From the NCBI RefSeq assembly GCF_000523515.1, contig NZ_AWRU01000034.1:3293-62574 (forward strand): a stretch of DNA of 59,282 bases. The letters are read 5' to 3'. The notes beneath the pieces were generated by a model. That model made no database searches. It was not told the DNA's origin and saw nothing but the letters and a program-made list of their open reading frames with translations. Shown piece by piece: positions 7,046 through 17,095 of this stretch (within the stretch, counting starts at the first letter, position 1; each line of letters starts with the position of its first letter). This stretch comes from Pedobacter sp. V48. Its GTDB lineage: Bacteria > Bacteroidota > Bacteroidia > Sphingobacteriales > Sphingobacteriaceae. The position numbers were made by a program, and so were the translations under genes.

Positions 7046-9430
7046 ATGTTATATCGTAAAATTCTACTTTCAATACTCTTTATTTCTTTCTCATCTTATG
7101 CGTTCGCACAAAATTCTTCAATCTCAGGATTTGTAAAAGACAGCACCGCAACTATTTCTGGTGCTTCGGTTTTATTAAAGAACACCAAAACAGGAATTAC
7201 CACAGATTCAAAAGGATATTTTGCATTAGCTGGACTCTTAAAAGGAACTTATACCATTCAGGTAACATATCTAGGTTATCTCACAGAATCAAGGCGGATA
7301 ACGTTAAAGGAGAACGAAAAGCTTGACATCGATTTCTTGTTAAAAAGAGACCATCGGTTACTAAACGATGTTGCAATTGATGGCAAGACTAAAGCTCGTG
7401 AAGCAAAGGAATCGGGATTTTCAGTAAATGCAATTGAAACAAAAAAGTACGCAAATACTACTGCCGACCTGAATCAGATCCTGAATAGAAGTACCGGTGT
7501 CAGGATTCGTGAACAAGGCGGTCTTGGATCTGATTTCAAGTTCTCCATTAATGGGTTATCTGGAAAACAAGTGAAATTTTTTATTGATGGCATCCCAATG
7601 GATGTAATGGGAAGCGCAATGTCATTAAATAATATTCCTGTTAACCTAGCTGAGCGTTTAGAGGTTTACAAAGGAGTTGTGCCTGTTCAATTAGGAGCAG
7701 ATGCAATGGGCGGAGCAGTAAATGTGATAACAAACCAGAGGGTAAGCAACTACCTGGATCTGAGTCATAGTTATGGCTCGTTTAGCACTAACCGGTCAGC
7801 ATTAACAGGACAATATGTTCATGAAAAAACAGGTATTATTATAAAAGGCAGTGGCTTTTTCAACTCATCTGTAAACAACTACAAAATGAAAGATGTTGAT
7901 GTTGTTGTTGGTGGCGTAAGAGATGGCAATTACATTTCAGATGTTACCGATGCTGAATATGTTAAGGCGGATGTTAGACGTTTTCATGATAATTATTTAT
8001 CGGCCCTTGGCCAGGTGGAGGTAGGCGTAACCAAAAAAACATGGGCAGATGTGCTTTTCATTGGAGCCGGATATAATGAAGGTCATCAGGACTTACAAAC
8101 TGGCTTCGACCAGAATACTGTATACGGAAAGGTTAGAAGAACCAACTATGCAAAAAGCGGAACTTTAAGGTACAAAAAAGACAACTTATTTACCGAAGGC
8201 TTGAGTTTGAGCGCATTTGCAGCAAGATCCAGAGACTCTTATAAAACCACAGATACCCTCTTCCGCAATTATAACTGGGATGGAACTTGGTACGATAAAG
8301 GGTACACAGAAATGGGTAGTGGCATTAAAACTATTGCCAACATCATAAGACCACGCACTTATGCAATGGGTAACTTGAGTTATGTGATCAATAGTCAGCA
8401 CTCATTAAACCTTAATTATACTCTTGATCGTTTAAAAAACGAGAACTTCAATCAGCTACAGGTAGATCGCGACAGTCTTCCCGGCTTGATGAATAAACAG
8501 ATTGTAGGTTTTGCTTATCAGCAGAATTTATTAGAAAATCGCTTGGTAAACACCTTGTTTGGTAAATACTATCATCTTGGATTAGAAAGAGCTAAATATA
8601 TTAACGGGGCCTATGCATTATTGGATACTGCCTTTGGAAATTTTGGATATGGAATAGCTTCAAGATATAAATTAACGCAAGGCCTGGGTATTAAGACCTC
8701 CTATGAACATACTTACAGACTACAGGAGGCGGAAGAAATGTTCGGAGATGGATTGAACCTTCAAGGTAATCCAGATTTAAAACCTGAGCGCAGTGATAAC
8801 ATAAATTTTGGTGCATATTATGGTTTCCAAATTAATAAGAGCTCCTTTTTTATTGAAGCTTCTGGATTTTATCGCAATGCAAAGGACTTTATTTTTCCTG
8901 TGCCTGATGTGCGCTCCAAATTGCTGAAAAATGAGAACCAATCAAGCGTTCGGATTACAGGCTTTGAATCTGAAGTAAGATATAACTATGCTCAGCTTCT
9001 TTCTCTTACATTAAACCTTACTTATCAAAATGCGATAAATACCACAAAATTTGGCCAGACTGAATCTTACTATGTTGAAGGAACGTATAAAAATAAAATC
9101 CCTAATCAACCATGGCTATTCGGAAACGCCGACTTTACCATTGGTAAAGACAATTTGCTCGGAAAAGATACCCGTTTGCAGCTTAACTGGTTTACACAGT
9201 ATGTAAACTGGTTTTATCTGACTTGGGAAAGTAAAGGAAATCCAAATGGAAAATCCGACATCCCAACACAATTTATCCATAATGCATCTCTAAGTTATTC
9301 GCTTCAAAAAGGCAAATATAACATCTCTGCAGAGTGCAGAAATCTAACAGATCATCTTGCATACGACAACTTTAAACTGCAAAAACCTGGTAGATCATTC
9401 TCCGTTAAATTCAGATACTTCATTCAATAA
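7046..9430 (+). CDS. TonB-dependent outer-membrane receptor (siderophore type)
   Basis: 794 residues with a signal peptide ending at AFAQ. Next comes a carboxypeptidase-D-like domain (about 25-110, SISGFVKDSTATISGASV), then the plug domain (about 125-235, with LNQILNRSTGVRIREQGGLGSDFKFSINGL and DAMGGAVNVIT) and a 22-strand barrel ending in an aromatic C-terminus (KFRYFIQ). Length and plug fit siderophore/heme receptors rather than the roughly 1000-residue SusC glycan importers. It sits between two DUF4374 lipoproteins and before a PepSY protein, the order expected of a XusA-like receptor. Its own promoter candidate precedes it. Substrate is most likely a ferric (xeno)siderophore; this is inferred. 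Confidence 0.88.
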   Translation: MLYRKILLSILFISFSSYAFAQNSSISGFVKDSTATISGASVLLKNTKTGITTDSKGYFALAGLLKGTYTIQVTYLGYLTESRRITLKENEKLDIDFLLKRDHRLLNDVAIDGKTKAREAKESGFSVNAIETKKYANTTADLNQILNRSTGVRIREQGGLGSDFKFSINGLSGKQVKFFIDGIPMDVMGSAMSLNNIPVNLAERLEVYKGVVPVQLGADAMGGAVNVITNQRVSNYLDLSHSYGSFSTNRSALTGQYVHEKTGIIIKGSGFFNSSVNNYKMKDVDVVVGGVRDGNYISDVTDAEYVKADVRRFHDNYLSALGQVEVGVTKKTWADVLFIGAGYNEGHQDLQTGFDQNTVYGKVRRTNYAKSGTLRYKKDNLFTEGLSLSAFAARSRDSYKTTDTLFRNYNWDGTWYDKGYTEMGSGIKTIANIIRPRTYAMGNLSYVINSQHSLNLNYTLDRLKNENFNQLQVDRDSLPGLMNKQIVGFAYQQNLLENRLVNTLFGKYYHLGLERAKYINGAYALLDTAFGNFGYGIASRYKLTQGLGIKTSYEHTYRLQEAEEMFGDGLNLQGNPDLKPERSDNINFGAYYGFQINKSSFFIEASGFYRNAKDFIFPVPDVRSKLLKNENQSSVRITGFESEVRYNYAQLLSLTLNLTYQNAINTTKFGQTESYYVEGTYKNKIPNQPWLFGNADFTIGKDNLLGKDTRLQLNWFTQYVNWFYLTWESKGNPNGKSDIPTQFIHNASLSYSLQKGKYNISAECRNLTDHLAYDNFKLQKPGRSFSVKFRYFIQ

Positions 9431-9458
9431 ATAGACTTACCACTAATAATTCATAAAC

Positions 9459-10661
9459 ATGAATAAATTATTTTACTACACCTCCAAACTGCTACTGATT
9501 GCATTAATACTCATATCAGTTAGCGGATGCGAAAAAAGAGATATTGGCAATGTAGAAGAAGGATCAAAATATTCAGCAATTCTATGTGTTGGTAGCTGGC
9601 CAAATACAGCTTATTATATCACAAGTATTCCTTCATTAACCAGCGGAACAATTAGCCTAAAGGGTAATGGCGCAGAAATGACAGGAAAAGTATATGCACA
9701 GGATGTAGTTCAGAAAGATGGCTTTTATTACCATGCAAATGCCAATAGCGGGCGTTTAGGGAAATATCACGTGGAAAATGGATCATTGCTTATCGACAAA
9801 GAAATTCCTTTTGCATGGTTAAACTGGAGTTCATATACCTGGGCGGATAACAACACATTAGTTATTTTCGGGGAGGGGAATGGAGAAGCCCGTTATGCAG
9901 TGGTCAAGGTTGATAAAATGACCATTAAAACCGGTACACTTAGCCTTGAGACTATTCCTTCAGGATTTCAGACGTATAATATAGGTTTTGCAGAATACAG
10001 AGCTAACAAGCTATTTCTGGGATATGGTTTCGGCTCTAATGACTGGGCTCAGTATCCGAACATGCCTGTTTATCAAAAATCATTTGTAGCTGTTATAGAC
10101 TATTCAACTATGGCAGTTGAAAAATCATTAGTTGATACCCGTACTACAGGGCTTGGTGGGCCAAATGTTTACGCTCCATCATCTTTTGTTGATGAAAACA
10201 ACGACCTGTATTTTATTAGTGATCCAGTAAATGTTTATGACTATAAATCGCCGGCAGTAATGTATCGCATTAAAAACGGACAAACAGAAATTGACCCCAG
10301 CTATTTCTTCAATTTCTCTGCTGCTGCCAATAATGAAATGGCTCCTGCAATGTGGTACATTGGTAATGGAAAAGCTATTGTAAGATCGCGTATTGCGGGG
10401 CAGTCTATTGATACCGATCACTACTTCCGTGTTATCGATGTAAAAAATGGTTCTTTAATTAAAAAGTTAGATCTACCCGTGGATAAAGGCGAGCGTATGG
10501 TAAACGGAGTAATTGTTGAAGACGGAAAGGCCTTTATAGCGGTTAATGCTGCTGACAGGGACTACATATGGGAGTATGATCCTACTACTGAAAAATTAAC
10601 AAGAGGTGTTGAATTTATAGGTGGGATTGACTACATCCTTCGTATAGAAAAACTGAAATAG
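9459..10661 (+). CDS. DUF4374 lipoprotein, XusB-like (second copy)
   Basis: A 400-residue lipoprotein (signal peptide then SVSGCEKR lipobox) of the DUF4374 family and a paralogue of 5710-6957. It is located between the TonB receptor (28-base gap) and the PepSY gene (24-base gap), matching the usual receptor-lipoprotein-PepSY order. Charged residues soon after the lipobox Cys (EKRD) fit a surface-exported Bacteroidota lipoprotein. It probably captures the ferric ligand and passes it to the receptor. Having two copies in one locus suggests two ligands or a two-subunit surface receptor. Confidence 0.78.
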   Translation: MNKLFYYTSKLLLIALILISVSGCEKRDIGNVEEGSKYSAILCVGSWPNTAYYITSIPSLTSGTISLKGNGAEMTGKVYAQDVVQKDGFYYHANANSGRLGKYHVENGSLLIDKEIPFAWLNWSSYTWADNNTLVIFGEGNGEARYAVVKVDKMTIKTGTLSLETIPSGFQTYNIGFAEYRANKLFLGYGFGSNDWAQYPNMPVYQKSFVAVIDYSTMAVEKSLVDTRTTGLGGPNVYAPSSFVDENNDLYFISDPVNVYDYKSPAVMYRIKNGQTEIDPSYFFNFSAAANNEMAPAMWYIGNGKAIVRSRIAGQSIDTDHYFRVIDVKNGSLIKKLDLPVDKGERMVNGVIVEDGKAFIAVNAADRDYIWEYDPTTEKLTRGVEFIGGIDYILRIEKLK

Positions 10662-10685
10662 TAGATATAACTTTTGACTTTATAA

Positions 10686-11813
10686 ATGGCTTTCAAAAAA
10701 ATCAATGCCTGGTTTCATTTATGGTTAGGACTAGCTTCAGGAATTATAGTATTTATCCTAAGCATTACCGGCTGTGTTCTGGTATTTAAACAAGAAATAA
10801 AAAGCGTTAGCTCTCCCTGGCTACATGCCAAAAAAGCTACCGAGGGCGATGAGTTTCTACCGCCTTCGGTGCTTTATAAGTCTGTTCAAAAAACTTTACC
10901 GGGTAAGGAAGTTGAATCCATATGGTATTACGGAGAAAACCGGACTGCACAACTTACCATTCATGAATCAGATTCCATTGTTTACGTAAACCCATATACT
11001 GCAAATGTGGTTGCTATGGTTGATCATGAAGATCTCTTTCATTTTTTTGAGGATGGACATTACTATTTTTGGTTACCGGAAAAAATAGGGCATCAGGTAG
11101 TTGGATGGGGTACTTTTATCTTCTTTCTTCTCCTGATAAGTGGACTCATATTATGGTGGCCAAAGAAATGGACTAAAAAAACACGAGAGCAGAGTTTTAA
11201 AATAAAATGGCAGGCAAAATTTAAACGGGTAAACTATGACCTTCATAATGTACTCGGTTTTTATTCCATCATTATAGCAATCATTATGGCATTTACTGCA
11301 TTAATGATGAGTTTTACCTGGTTTAACAAAGGTGTATACTGGATGGCCGGCGGAGAAAACAAGCCACGCATACAGGCATTGTCTGACACAACAAGCAATC
11401 CTCAATCAAATATGCTTACACAGGTTGATAAGGCCTGGCGTAAAGGGATAAACGAAATTGCTGAACATGAACGTCAAGATATTCTGATGCATTTCCCCGA
11501 GAAAGCCTCAGATCCGATCTACGTTTGTACAGATATGTACAGGGGAACGTGGCGAGATGTTTATCTGGATCAGCATACACTTGCAGAATTGCCTGCATCA
11601 AACAAAAGATTAAGGGATGAAGACCTTGCATCCTGGATCCGCCGCTCTAATTATGGTTTACATGTGGGGGCATTTGCGGGCCTTACCACTAAGATCATTT
11701 ATTTCTTTGCCAGCCTTATATGTGCCAGCTTACCGGTTACCGGCTTCTACGTATGGTGGGGTAAAAGAAAAAAAGCTACTAAAAAGAATAAACTAGTTCC
11801 GATACTCTCTTAA
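10686..11813 (+). CDS. PepSY-associated transmembrane protein (XusC-like)
   Basis: 375 residues with four predicted membrane helices: about 8-32, 140-160, 190-215 and 335-360. It matches the PepSY_TM family: INAWFHLWLGLASGIIVFILSITGC at the start, a His-rich segment (DHEDLFHFFEDGHYYFW), YDLHNVLGFYS, and SNYGLHVGAFAGLTTKIIYF near the C-terminus. Conserved His residues in the membrane segments suggest heme or ferric-ligand reduction in the inner membrane, as proposed for PepSY proteins of siderophore loci. It directly follows the second DUF4374 gene and precedes the second barrel by 10 bases, so they form one operon. Confidence 0.82.
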   Translation: MAFKKINAWFHLWLGLASGIIVFILSITGCVLVFKQEIKSVSSPWLHAKKATEGDEFLPPSVLYKSVQKTLPGKEVESIWYYGENRTAQLTIHESDSIVYVNPYTANVVAMVDHEDLFHFFEDGHYYFWLPEKIGHQVVGWGTFIFFLLLISGLILWWPKKWTKKTREQSFKIKWQAKFKRVNYDLHNVLGFYSIIIAIIMAFTALMMSFTWFNKGVYWMAGGENKPRIQALSDTTSNPQSNMLTQVDKAWRKGINEIAEHERQDILMHFPEKASDPIYVCTDMYRGTWRDVYLDQHTLAELPASNKRLRDEDLASWIRRSNYGLHVGAFAGLTTKIIYFFASLICASLPVTGFYVWWGKRKKATKKNKLVPILS

Positions 11814-11823
11814 ATAAAAACCT

Positions 11824-14310
11824 ATGAAAACATATATTATGGGAAGCCTAAAGCTTGCTACAGGAATTCTATTACCCTTTATTTTGCTTATTTTCTTAAT
11901 CGCTTGCCAAACACCTTGCTATGCACAAATCAAGGGAAATATATCAGGAAAAGTAGTTGATACTGAAGGGGCTCCAATAGAATATGTTTCCGTAGGCTTG
12001 CTCTATGAAGATGGAAAAATGGTAAAAGGAGCATTAAGTGACTCGACTGGTAAATTCACATTTTCGGCTGTCCCTGATGGGAAATACCTTGTAAAGGTCA
12101 GTGGCGTAAGCTATCATCCGCTTACTACCCAAACATTTATTATTTCTATCGAAAACAGAATACTGGATTTGGGGCTTTTAAAGTTAAAGGAGGATAGCAA
12201 ATCACTAAATGCGGTAGTGATCTCGGCACAGAAAAAGCTAATAGAACAGACTATAGATAAGACCGTGATCAATATAGAAAACAGCATTCTGTCTGAAGGC
12301 AATACTGCCTTAGAGCTCCTCGAAAAAGCTCCTGGCGTTAGGGTTGGTGAAGACGGACAGATTTCTTTAAAAGGGCGTTCTGGTGTATTGGTAATGATTA
12401 ATGGAAAATCTACTTATCTCTCTCCAAAAGAATTAAGCACGCTATTAAAGGGAACCAATTCCTCTTCAATTTCAAAAATAGAGATCATGAGCAATCCATC
12501 TGCTAAATATGATGCTGCAGGAAATGGAGGTATCATCAATATCCAGATGAAAAAAAATATGAAAACCGGCTTAAATGGATCCGTAACTTTAAATGGAGGA
12601 GCGAGTAGAAATGCCCGTTACGGTAGCGCATTAGGCTTAAATTACAGAAACGACAAGGTGAATATTTACGGGAGCTATGATTACGCTTATCGTGGTGAAA
12701 CAGAATACCTGGATTTTGTAAGACGTTTTTATGATACCGGCAATATTGGTGGTATCCCAAGCCGAGCTTCTTATCAGGATACAGAAACCGATGAACCACT
12801 GCACACAAATAATTTCAGACTTGGGCTTGATTATGAGCTGGACAGTTCCAACACAATCGGTTTGCTTATAAACGGTAATGTTGGTAAATATACACACGAT
12901 AGTAAGACAGGAAACAGGTTAATTTCTGGTGATGGAACAATAATTAGTCGTATGGCTACAACGAATTATGACCAGCAGAGCTGGAAAAACTTGACTTACA
13001 ATGTCAACTATCTTCATAAATTTAAAAAAGAAGGCAGGACATTCTCTGCTGATGCCGATTTTGCAAGCAATAGCTTTACTTCAAAACTAAATCTAAAAAC
13101 AACAATACTTCAGTCGGCCGATGGGCAGACCGAAACAACCACAAACAGACGGGGATACGTGCCTGCTGTAACAGATGTTTACCTTGTCAAGGTAGATTAC
13201 TCAGATCCACTTACCAAAACAATAAAATTAGAAAGTGGATTAAAAAGCAGTATCATACAATCTGACAATAACCTCCGATACGATATCTTAAACAATGGCA
13301 ACTGGGAATATGACAATAATGGCAGCAATCATTTCAAGTATAAAGAACAGATACATGCAGCGTACTTCAACATTAATAAAGAATTTAAAGGCTTTAGCGT
13401 ACAAGCAGGTTTAAGAGGAGAATATACGAGAACACAGGGCCATCAAATAACTACTGATTCTTTATTGACCCGCAGCTACTTTCAACTGTTTCCAAGTGTA
13501 TTTATTAACAAGCCTATCGGCAGTAATCATCAAGTTCAGGCTGCTTATAGCCGAAGAATAGAAAGACCAGATTACGGGGACCTCAATCCGTTCAGAGTGT
13601 TCAGAGATCCACTCCTTTTTTATCAGGGCAATCCTTTCTTAAAACCAGAACTGATTAATACCTTTCAATTGAGCCATAGTTTTAAGGGGAAGTATACTAC
13701 TGCAATAAACTACAACCAAACCACCGATGTGATTACCTGGTTAAGTGGTCAGATAGATTCATTAAATACCACGTTCGAATCTCCTCAAAACTTAAGCAGG
13801 CTAATTAACTATGGCATTAGCTTTACTGCTTCTACCACATTTTTTGATTGGTGGAATGGAACACATTTCGCAAATATCTTTCGTAACGAGTATAAAGGAA
13901 ACGTGCAAAACAATACGTTTAACAACAATACAACAAGCTTTAGCTTCAACTCTCAAAACTCAATTAAGGCTGGCAAGGGCTACACGATGGAGTTAAGTGG
14001 CCTTTACTACTCTGGCTCAGTTTATGGTATATCAACCTACAAAGGAAGCTATGCAATATCAACCGGTGTACAAAAAACCATATTGAAAGACAAGGGAAAC
14101 ATTAAGCTTATGGTAAATGACATTTTCCAATCTTACAGATACAAGGAACAAACAAAATATCAGAACATAGATATGTATACCAATAAAAGACCTGATAGCC
14201 GTAGGGTAATGTTGTCTCTTTCTTACCGTTTCGGTAATCAGGACCTCAGTAAAAAAGATCGGAAGACAGGCAGTGAGGATATTCAGAACAGAATTAAGGG
14301 CGGTGGATAA
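11824..14310 (+). CDS. Outer-membrane beta-barrel family protein (TonB-receptor-like)
   Basis: 828 residues. A signal peptide ends at CYAQ. A carboxypeptidase-regulatory-like domain follows (about 35-110), then a plug-like domain with the family marker LEKAPGVRVGEDGQISLKG, MINGKSTYLSPKEL and YDAAGNGGIINI. A large barrel follows, with SYRF near the C-terminus and a charged GGG tail. It fits the outer-membrane beta-barrel protein family related to TonB receptors. It is the last gene of the iron locus. It may export, import or act as an accessory receptor; no ligand can be deduced. Its last 17 bases overlap the convergent gene at 14294-14644. Confidence 0.8.
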   Translation: MKTYIMGSLKLATGILLPFILLIFLIACQTPCYAQIKGNISGKVVDTEGAPIEYVSVGLLYEDGKMVKGALSDSTGKFTFSAVPDGKYLVKVSGVSYHPLTTQTFIISIENRILDLGLLKLKEDSKSLNAVVISAQKKLIEQTIDKTVINIENSILSEGNTALELLEKAPGVRVGEDGQISLKGRSGVLVMINGKSTYLSPKELSTLLKGTNSSSISKIEIMSNPSAKYDAAGNGGIINIQMKKNMKTGLNGSVTLNGGASRNARYGSALGLNYRNDKVNIYGSYDYAYRGETEYLDFVRRFYDTGNIGGIPSRASYQDTETDEPLHTNNFRLGLDYELDSSNTIGLLINGNVGKYTHDSKTGNRLISGDGTIISRMATTNYDQQSWKNLTYNVNYLHKFKKEGRTFSADADFASNSFTSKLNLKTTILQSADGQTETTTNRRGYVPAVTDVYLVKVDYSDPLTKTIKLESGLKSSIIQSDNNLRYDILNNGNWEYDNNGSNHFKYKEQIHAAYFNINKEFKGFSVQAGLRGEYTRTQGHQITTDSLLTRSYFQLFPSVFINKPIGSNHQVQAAYSRRIERPDYGDLNPFRVFRDPLLFYQGNPFLKPELINTFQLSHSFKGKYTTAINYNQTTDVITWLSGQIDSLNTTFESPQNLSRLINYGISFTASTTFFDWWNGTHFANIFRNEYKGNVQNNTFNNNTTSFSFNSQNSIKAGKGYTMELSGLYYSGSVYGISTYKGSYAISTGVQKTILKDKGNIKLMVNDIFQSYRYKEQTKYQNIDMYTNKRPDSRRVMLSLSYRFGNQDLSKKDRKTGSEDIQNRIKGGG

Positions 14311-14644
14311 GCAATAGTATACTTTGAATTATTATCCCGGCAATTAAACAGGTACTAACGATAATATATAGCCAGCTATTTCCAAAATAATTATGCTCAA
14401 ACGAAGACACGATTACATTGTACGTCCATATTGCCAAAAAACCAGCAAACACCAACACTGGCAGCCCAAGTATAAGAGGTATCACAGTCGGTTTTATGTC
14501 CTTCTCGGCACTGCTGATGGTGAGTGCACTAAAAGCAATTACCATGAAAACGCCAATCATTGCATAAGATGTACTGCTTAGCAAGTAGAACAAAAAATAT
14601 ACAATTGCCAATACAATGTTTACATAAGATATAGACTTTAACAT
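14294..14644 (-). CDS. Small four-helix membrane protein, unknown function
   Basis: 116 residues with four hydrophobic segments at roughly 5-22, 26-45, 54-76 and 88-112. No catalytic motif or family was recognised. It overlaps the 3' end of the barrel gene by 17 bases in convergent orientation. The frame is well formed and its hydrophobic periodicity is protein-like, so it is probably real. Confidence 0.6.
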   Translation of the reverse strand: MLKSISYVNIVLAIVYFLFYLLSSTSYAMIGVFMVIAFSALTISSAEKDIKPTVIPLILGLPVLVFAGFLAIWTYNVIVSSFEHNYFGNSWLYIIVSTCLIAGIIIQSILLLIHRP

Positions 14645-14724
14645 CTGTTAAAGATACTGATTCAAATGCAGGGACAGCAGTTTACAGATTAAGAAAAATG
14701 TAAAACAAGAGAACCATTCGGCTT

Positions 14725-14732
14725 TATTTTTG
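14725..14732 (+). promoter_or_regulatory. Candidate -7 element before YtxH-like gene
   Basis: TATTTTTG matches TAnnTTTG and lies 27 bases before the ATG at 14759. No convincing -33 element was seen. Confidence 0.35.
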
Positions 14733-14758
14733 TTTAACTTTCATAAAAGAATATCATT

Positions 14759-14965
14759 ATGAAGAAAGAAACTAAAATAATTGCAGGTATATTGGCAGGA
14801 GTAGCTCTTGGCACAGCAATAGCAGTAATACTATCATCAGATAAAGATGGTGAAATGAAAGGCAAAGTAACAGATTGGTTCTGCGATTTATTAGATTCTT
14901 CTAAAGACAAACTAGCAGATGTTTCAGACAAGGTAAAGGATACCATTGCAAAAGTAAGAGCATAA
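14759..14965 (+). CDS. YtxH-like small membrane protein
   Basis: 68 residues: one glycine-rich transmembrane helix (about 8-28, IIAGILAGVALGTAIAVILSS), then an amphipathic helical tail with spaced Lys/Asp (DSSKDKLADVSDKVKDTIAKV). This is the YtxH/gas-vesicle-GvpP-like pattern, often linked to envelope stress. It sits 10 bases before the MBL-fold gene and probably shares its transcript. Confidence 0.7.
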   Translation: MKKETKIIAGILAGVALGTAIAVILSSDKDGEMKGKVTDWFCDLLDSSKDKLADVSDKVKDTIAKVRA

Positions 14966-14975
14966 TAATTTTTGA

Positions 14976-16373
14976 ATGAAGATTGCTTTTCATGGTGCAG
15001 CACGTGCTGTAACTGGTAGTAAACACCTTATTACCCTAAATAACGAGACTCAAATTTTATTAGACTGCGGCCTTTTTCAAGGCATGGGCGACATTACAGA
15101 GGGCTTAAATGAATCCTTCGGCTTTGATCCGGCAAAGGTTACCTACATGATTTTATCTCATGCACACATCGACCATTGCGGATTGCTGCCAAAGTTGGTC
15201 TCGGAAGGTTTTAATGGTCCTATATATTGCACTCCGGCAACACGTGATCTGGCAAGGATTTTATTGCTGGATTCTGCCAAAATACAAATGCAGGATGCAG
15301 AATATGCAAACAGAAAAATTAAGCGCGTAGAAGATCAGGAAATGCCGCTGTACACAGACAAGGACGTTAACAAAACGCTTAGTCTGTTTAAAACGGTTTC
15401 ATATGATCAGGATTTTGAGATAGACCCTAACATGACCCTGCGCTTTACCGATGCAGGACACATTGTTGGCAGCGCAGCTGTGCATCTAAAAATAACTGAA
15501 GATGGTAAGATAACGCATATCACGTTTAGCGGAGACGTAGGCCGCTATGGTGATTTGCTGCTAAAAAGCCCGCAAACATTTCCTCAAGCCGATTATATCA
15601 TCATGGAATCTACATATGGCGATTCCCTGCATGTAGATCTGGAGCCAATAGAAAACATGCTATTGCAAATTATCAAGAATACATGCGAGGTTAAGAAAGG
15701 GAAAGTAATTATACCGGCTTTTAGTGTCGGTCGTACTCAGGAACTGCTTTATGCACTAAATGGACTGGAGCTTAAAAACCAATTACCAGCTGTTCGATAT
15801 TATGTAGACAGTCCTCTTTCACTTGAGGCGACTCAGGTGTTAAAAGACCATCCTGAAGTATACAACAACGGTGTTAAAGAGGTTTTCAAAGTAGACCACG
15901 ATATCTTCGATTTCAAAGGTTTAAAATTTATAGAGAGCGTTGAGGAATCCAAAGCGCTGAATAGTGATGATCGCCCTTGCGTGATTATATCCTCATCCGG
16001 AATGGCAGAGGGCGGCAGGGTCAGACACCACATCAGAAACAACATCACCGATCGCAAAAACACCATTTTAATGGTCGGTTATGCAACGGCCAATTCCTTA
16101 GCCGGCAGGTTAATTGCCGGGCAAAAAAGGGTGTGGCTATTTGGTCAGGAATATGATGTGCAAGCCGAGGTCCGTTCTATAAAATCCATGAGCGCACATG
16201 GTGATTATGAAGATCTATTACAATTTTTGTCGGTACAAGACCCCTTAAAAGTTAAACAGCTATTTCTTGTTCATGGGGAATATGAAGTACAACAAAAATT
16301 TGCGCAACGTATAATCAGCAATGGTTTTAAAAGTGTAAACATTCCCGAATATCATCAGGAGTTTCAATTATAA
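14976..16373 (+). CDS. MBL-fold beta-CASP hydrolase (RNA-processing type)
   Basis: 465 residues. The metallo-beta-lactamase signature HAHIDH is at 62-67, with further zinc ligands at DAGHIVGSA and FSGDVG. Beta-CASP features follow: the ESTYGDS motif, PAFSVGRTQELLYAL, the SSSGMAEGGRVRHH segment and a C-terminal SAHGDY and LVHGE. Members act as RNA exo/endonucleases on the model of CPSF73/RNase J-like proteins. The protein has no signal peptide, so it acts in the cytoplasm. Specific RNA targets are unknown. Confidence 0.88.
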   Translation: MKIAFHGAARAVTGSKHLITLNNETQILLDCGLFQGMGDITEGLNESFGFDPAKVTYMILSHAHIDHCGLLPKLVSEGFNGPIYCTPATRDLARILLLDSAKIQMQDAEYANRKIKRVEDQEMPLYTDKDVNKTLSLFKTVSYDQDFEIDPNMTLRFTDAGHIVGSAAVHLKITEDGKITHITFSGDVGRYGDLLLKSPQTFPQADYIIMESTYGDSLHVDLEPIENMLLQIIKNTCEVKKGKVIIPAFSVGRTQELLYALNGLELKNQLPAVRYYVDSPLSLEATQVLKDHPEVYNNGVKEVFKVDHDIFDFKGLKFIESVEESKALNSDDRPCVIISSSGMAEGGRVRHHIRNNITDRKNTILMVGYATANSLAGRLIAGQKRVWLFGQEYDVQAEVRSIKSMSAHGDYEDLLQFLSVQDPLKVKQLFLVHGEYEVQQKFAQRIISNGFKSVNIPEYHQEFQL

Positions 16374-16374
16374 C

Positions 16375-16398
16375 AGGCAAAGGTTTTTATCTTTGCCT
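16375..16398 (+). terminator. Hairpin between MBL and methyltransferase genes
   Basis: AGGCAAAG and CTTTGCCT form a perfect 8-bp stem with an 8-base T-rich loop directly after the MBL stop codon. The downstream T run is only three bases and the next ATG follows at once, so it may attenuate rather than fully terminate. Confidence 0.45.
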
Positions 16399-16400
16399 TT

Positions 16401-17090
16401 ATGGATGTTTTCGGTGCAGCTTTAAAAGATCAATTTACAAAACCACCCGCTGAAACTTTATGGGTACATAACTCTTATGATGAACCGGAGGAAATGCCGG
16501 TAGATGTTTACTTTAGAGGTGAAGATGAAATGCCGGAACTGGAGCTTAAGGCTTTAGAACTATGTAAGGGAAAGATACTTGATGTTGGTGCTGGAGTGGG
16601 TAGCCACGCCCTCATTTTGCAAAAACGCGGATTAAATGTTACCGGAATGGACATCTCTGCTCCTGCTGTAACCATTATGCGACAACGGGGATTAAAACAA
16701 GCCATCGAAGGAAACATACTTACTTATAAAGAAGATACTTACGACACGCTACTTTTTATGATGAACGGCATTGGCCTTACAGGATCAATTGCAGGACTGA
16801 GAGCTTTTTTAAAGCACGTTAAACACCTGCTAAAGCCTGGCGGCCAATTGGTATTTGATAGTTCCGACCTATCATATCTCTACCAGGAAATACCCTTTCC
16901 TCTTAACGGCTATTATGGAGAGGTGAGTTTCAGATACGAATATAAAAGCATTAAAGGCAATTGGTTTAAATGGGTGTATGTAGACCAAAAGACACTCAAA
17001 GATCTTGCTCAGCAATCTGGCTGGGATGCCGAAATAATTTTTGAAGACGATCACGATCAATATTTAGCACGGTTAACATTAAGCAAATAA
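16401..17090 (+). CDS. Class I SAM-dependent methyltransferase
   Basis: 229 residues with a Rossmann-type methyltransferase core. Motif I is ILDVGAGVGSHAL (about 59-71), an acidic MDIS follows at the end of beta 2, and LLKPGGQLVFDSSD is the motif after beta 5. The N-terminal region (DAFGxAxxDxF, then PVDxYFRxxxEMP) is typical of small Bacteroidota methyltransferases of unknown substrate. It is co-directional with the YeeE/YedE genes (6-base gap). Confidence 0.82.
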   Translation: MDVFGAALKDQFTKPPAETLWVHNSYDEPEEMPVDVYFRGEDEMPELELKALELCKGKILDVGAGVGSHALILQKRGLNVTGMDISAPAVTIMRQRGLKQAIEGNILTYKEDTYDTLLFMMNGIGLTGSIAGLRAFLKHVKHLLKPGGQLVFDSSDLSYLYQEIPFPLNGYYGEVSFRYEYKSIKGNWFKWVYVDQKTLKDLAQQSGWDAEIIFEDDHDQYLARLTLSK

Positions 17091-17095
17091 ATAGT

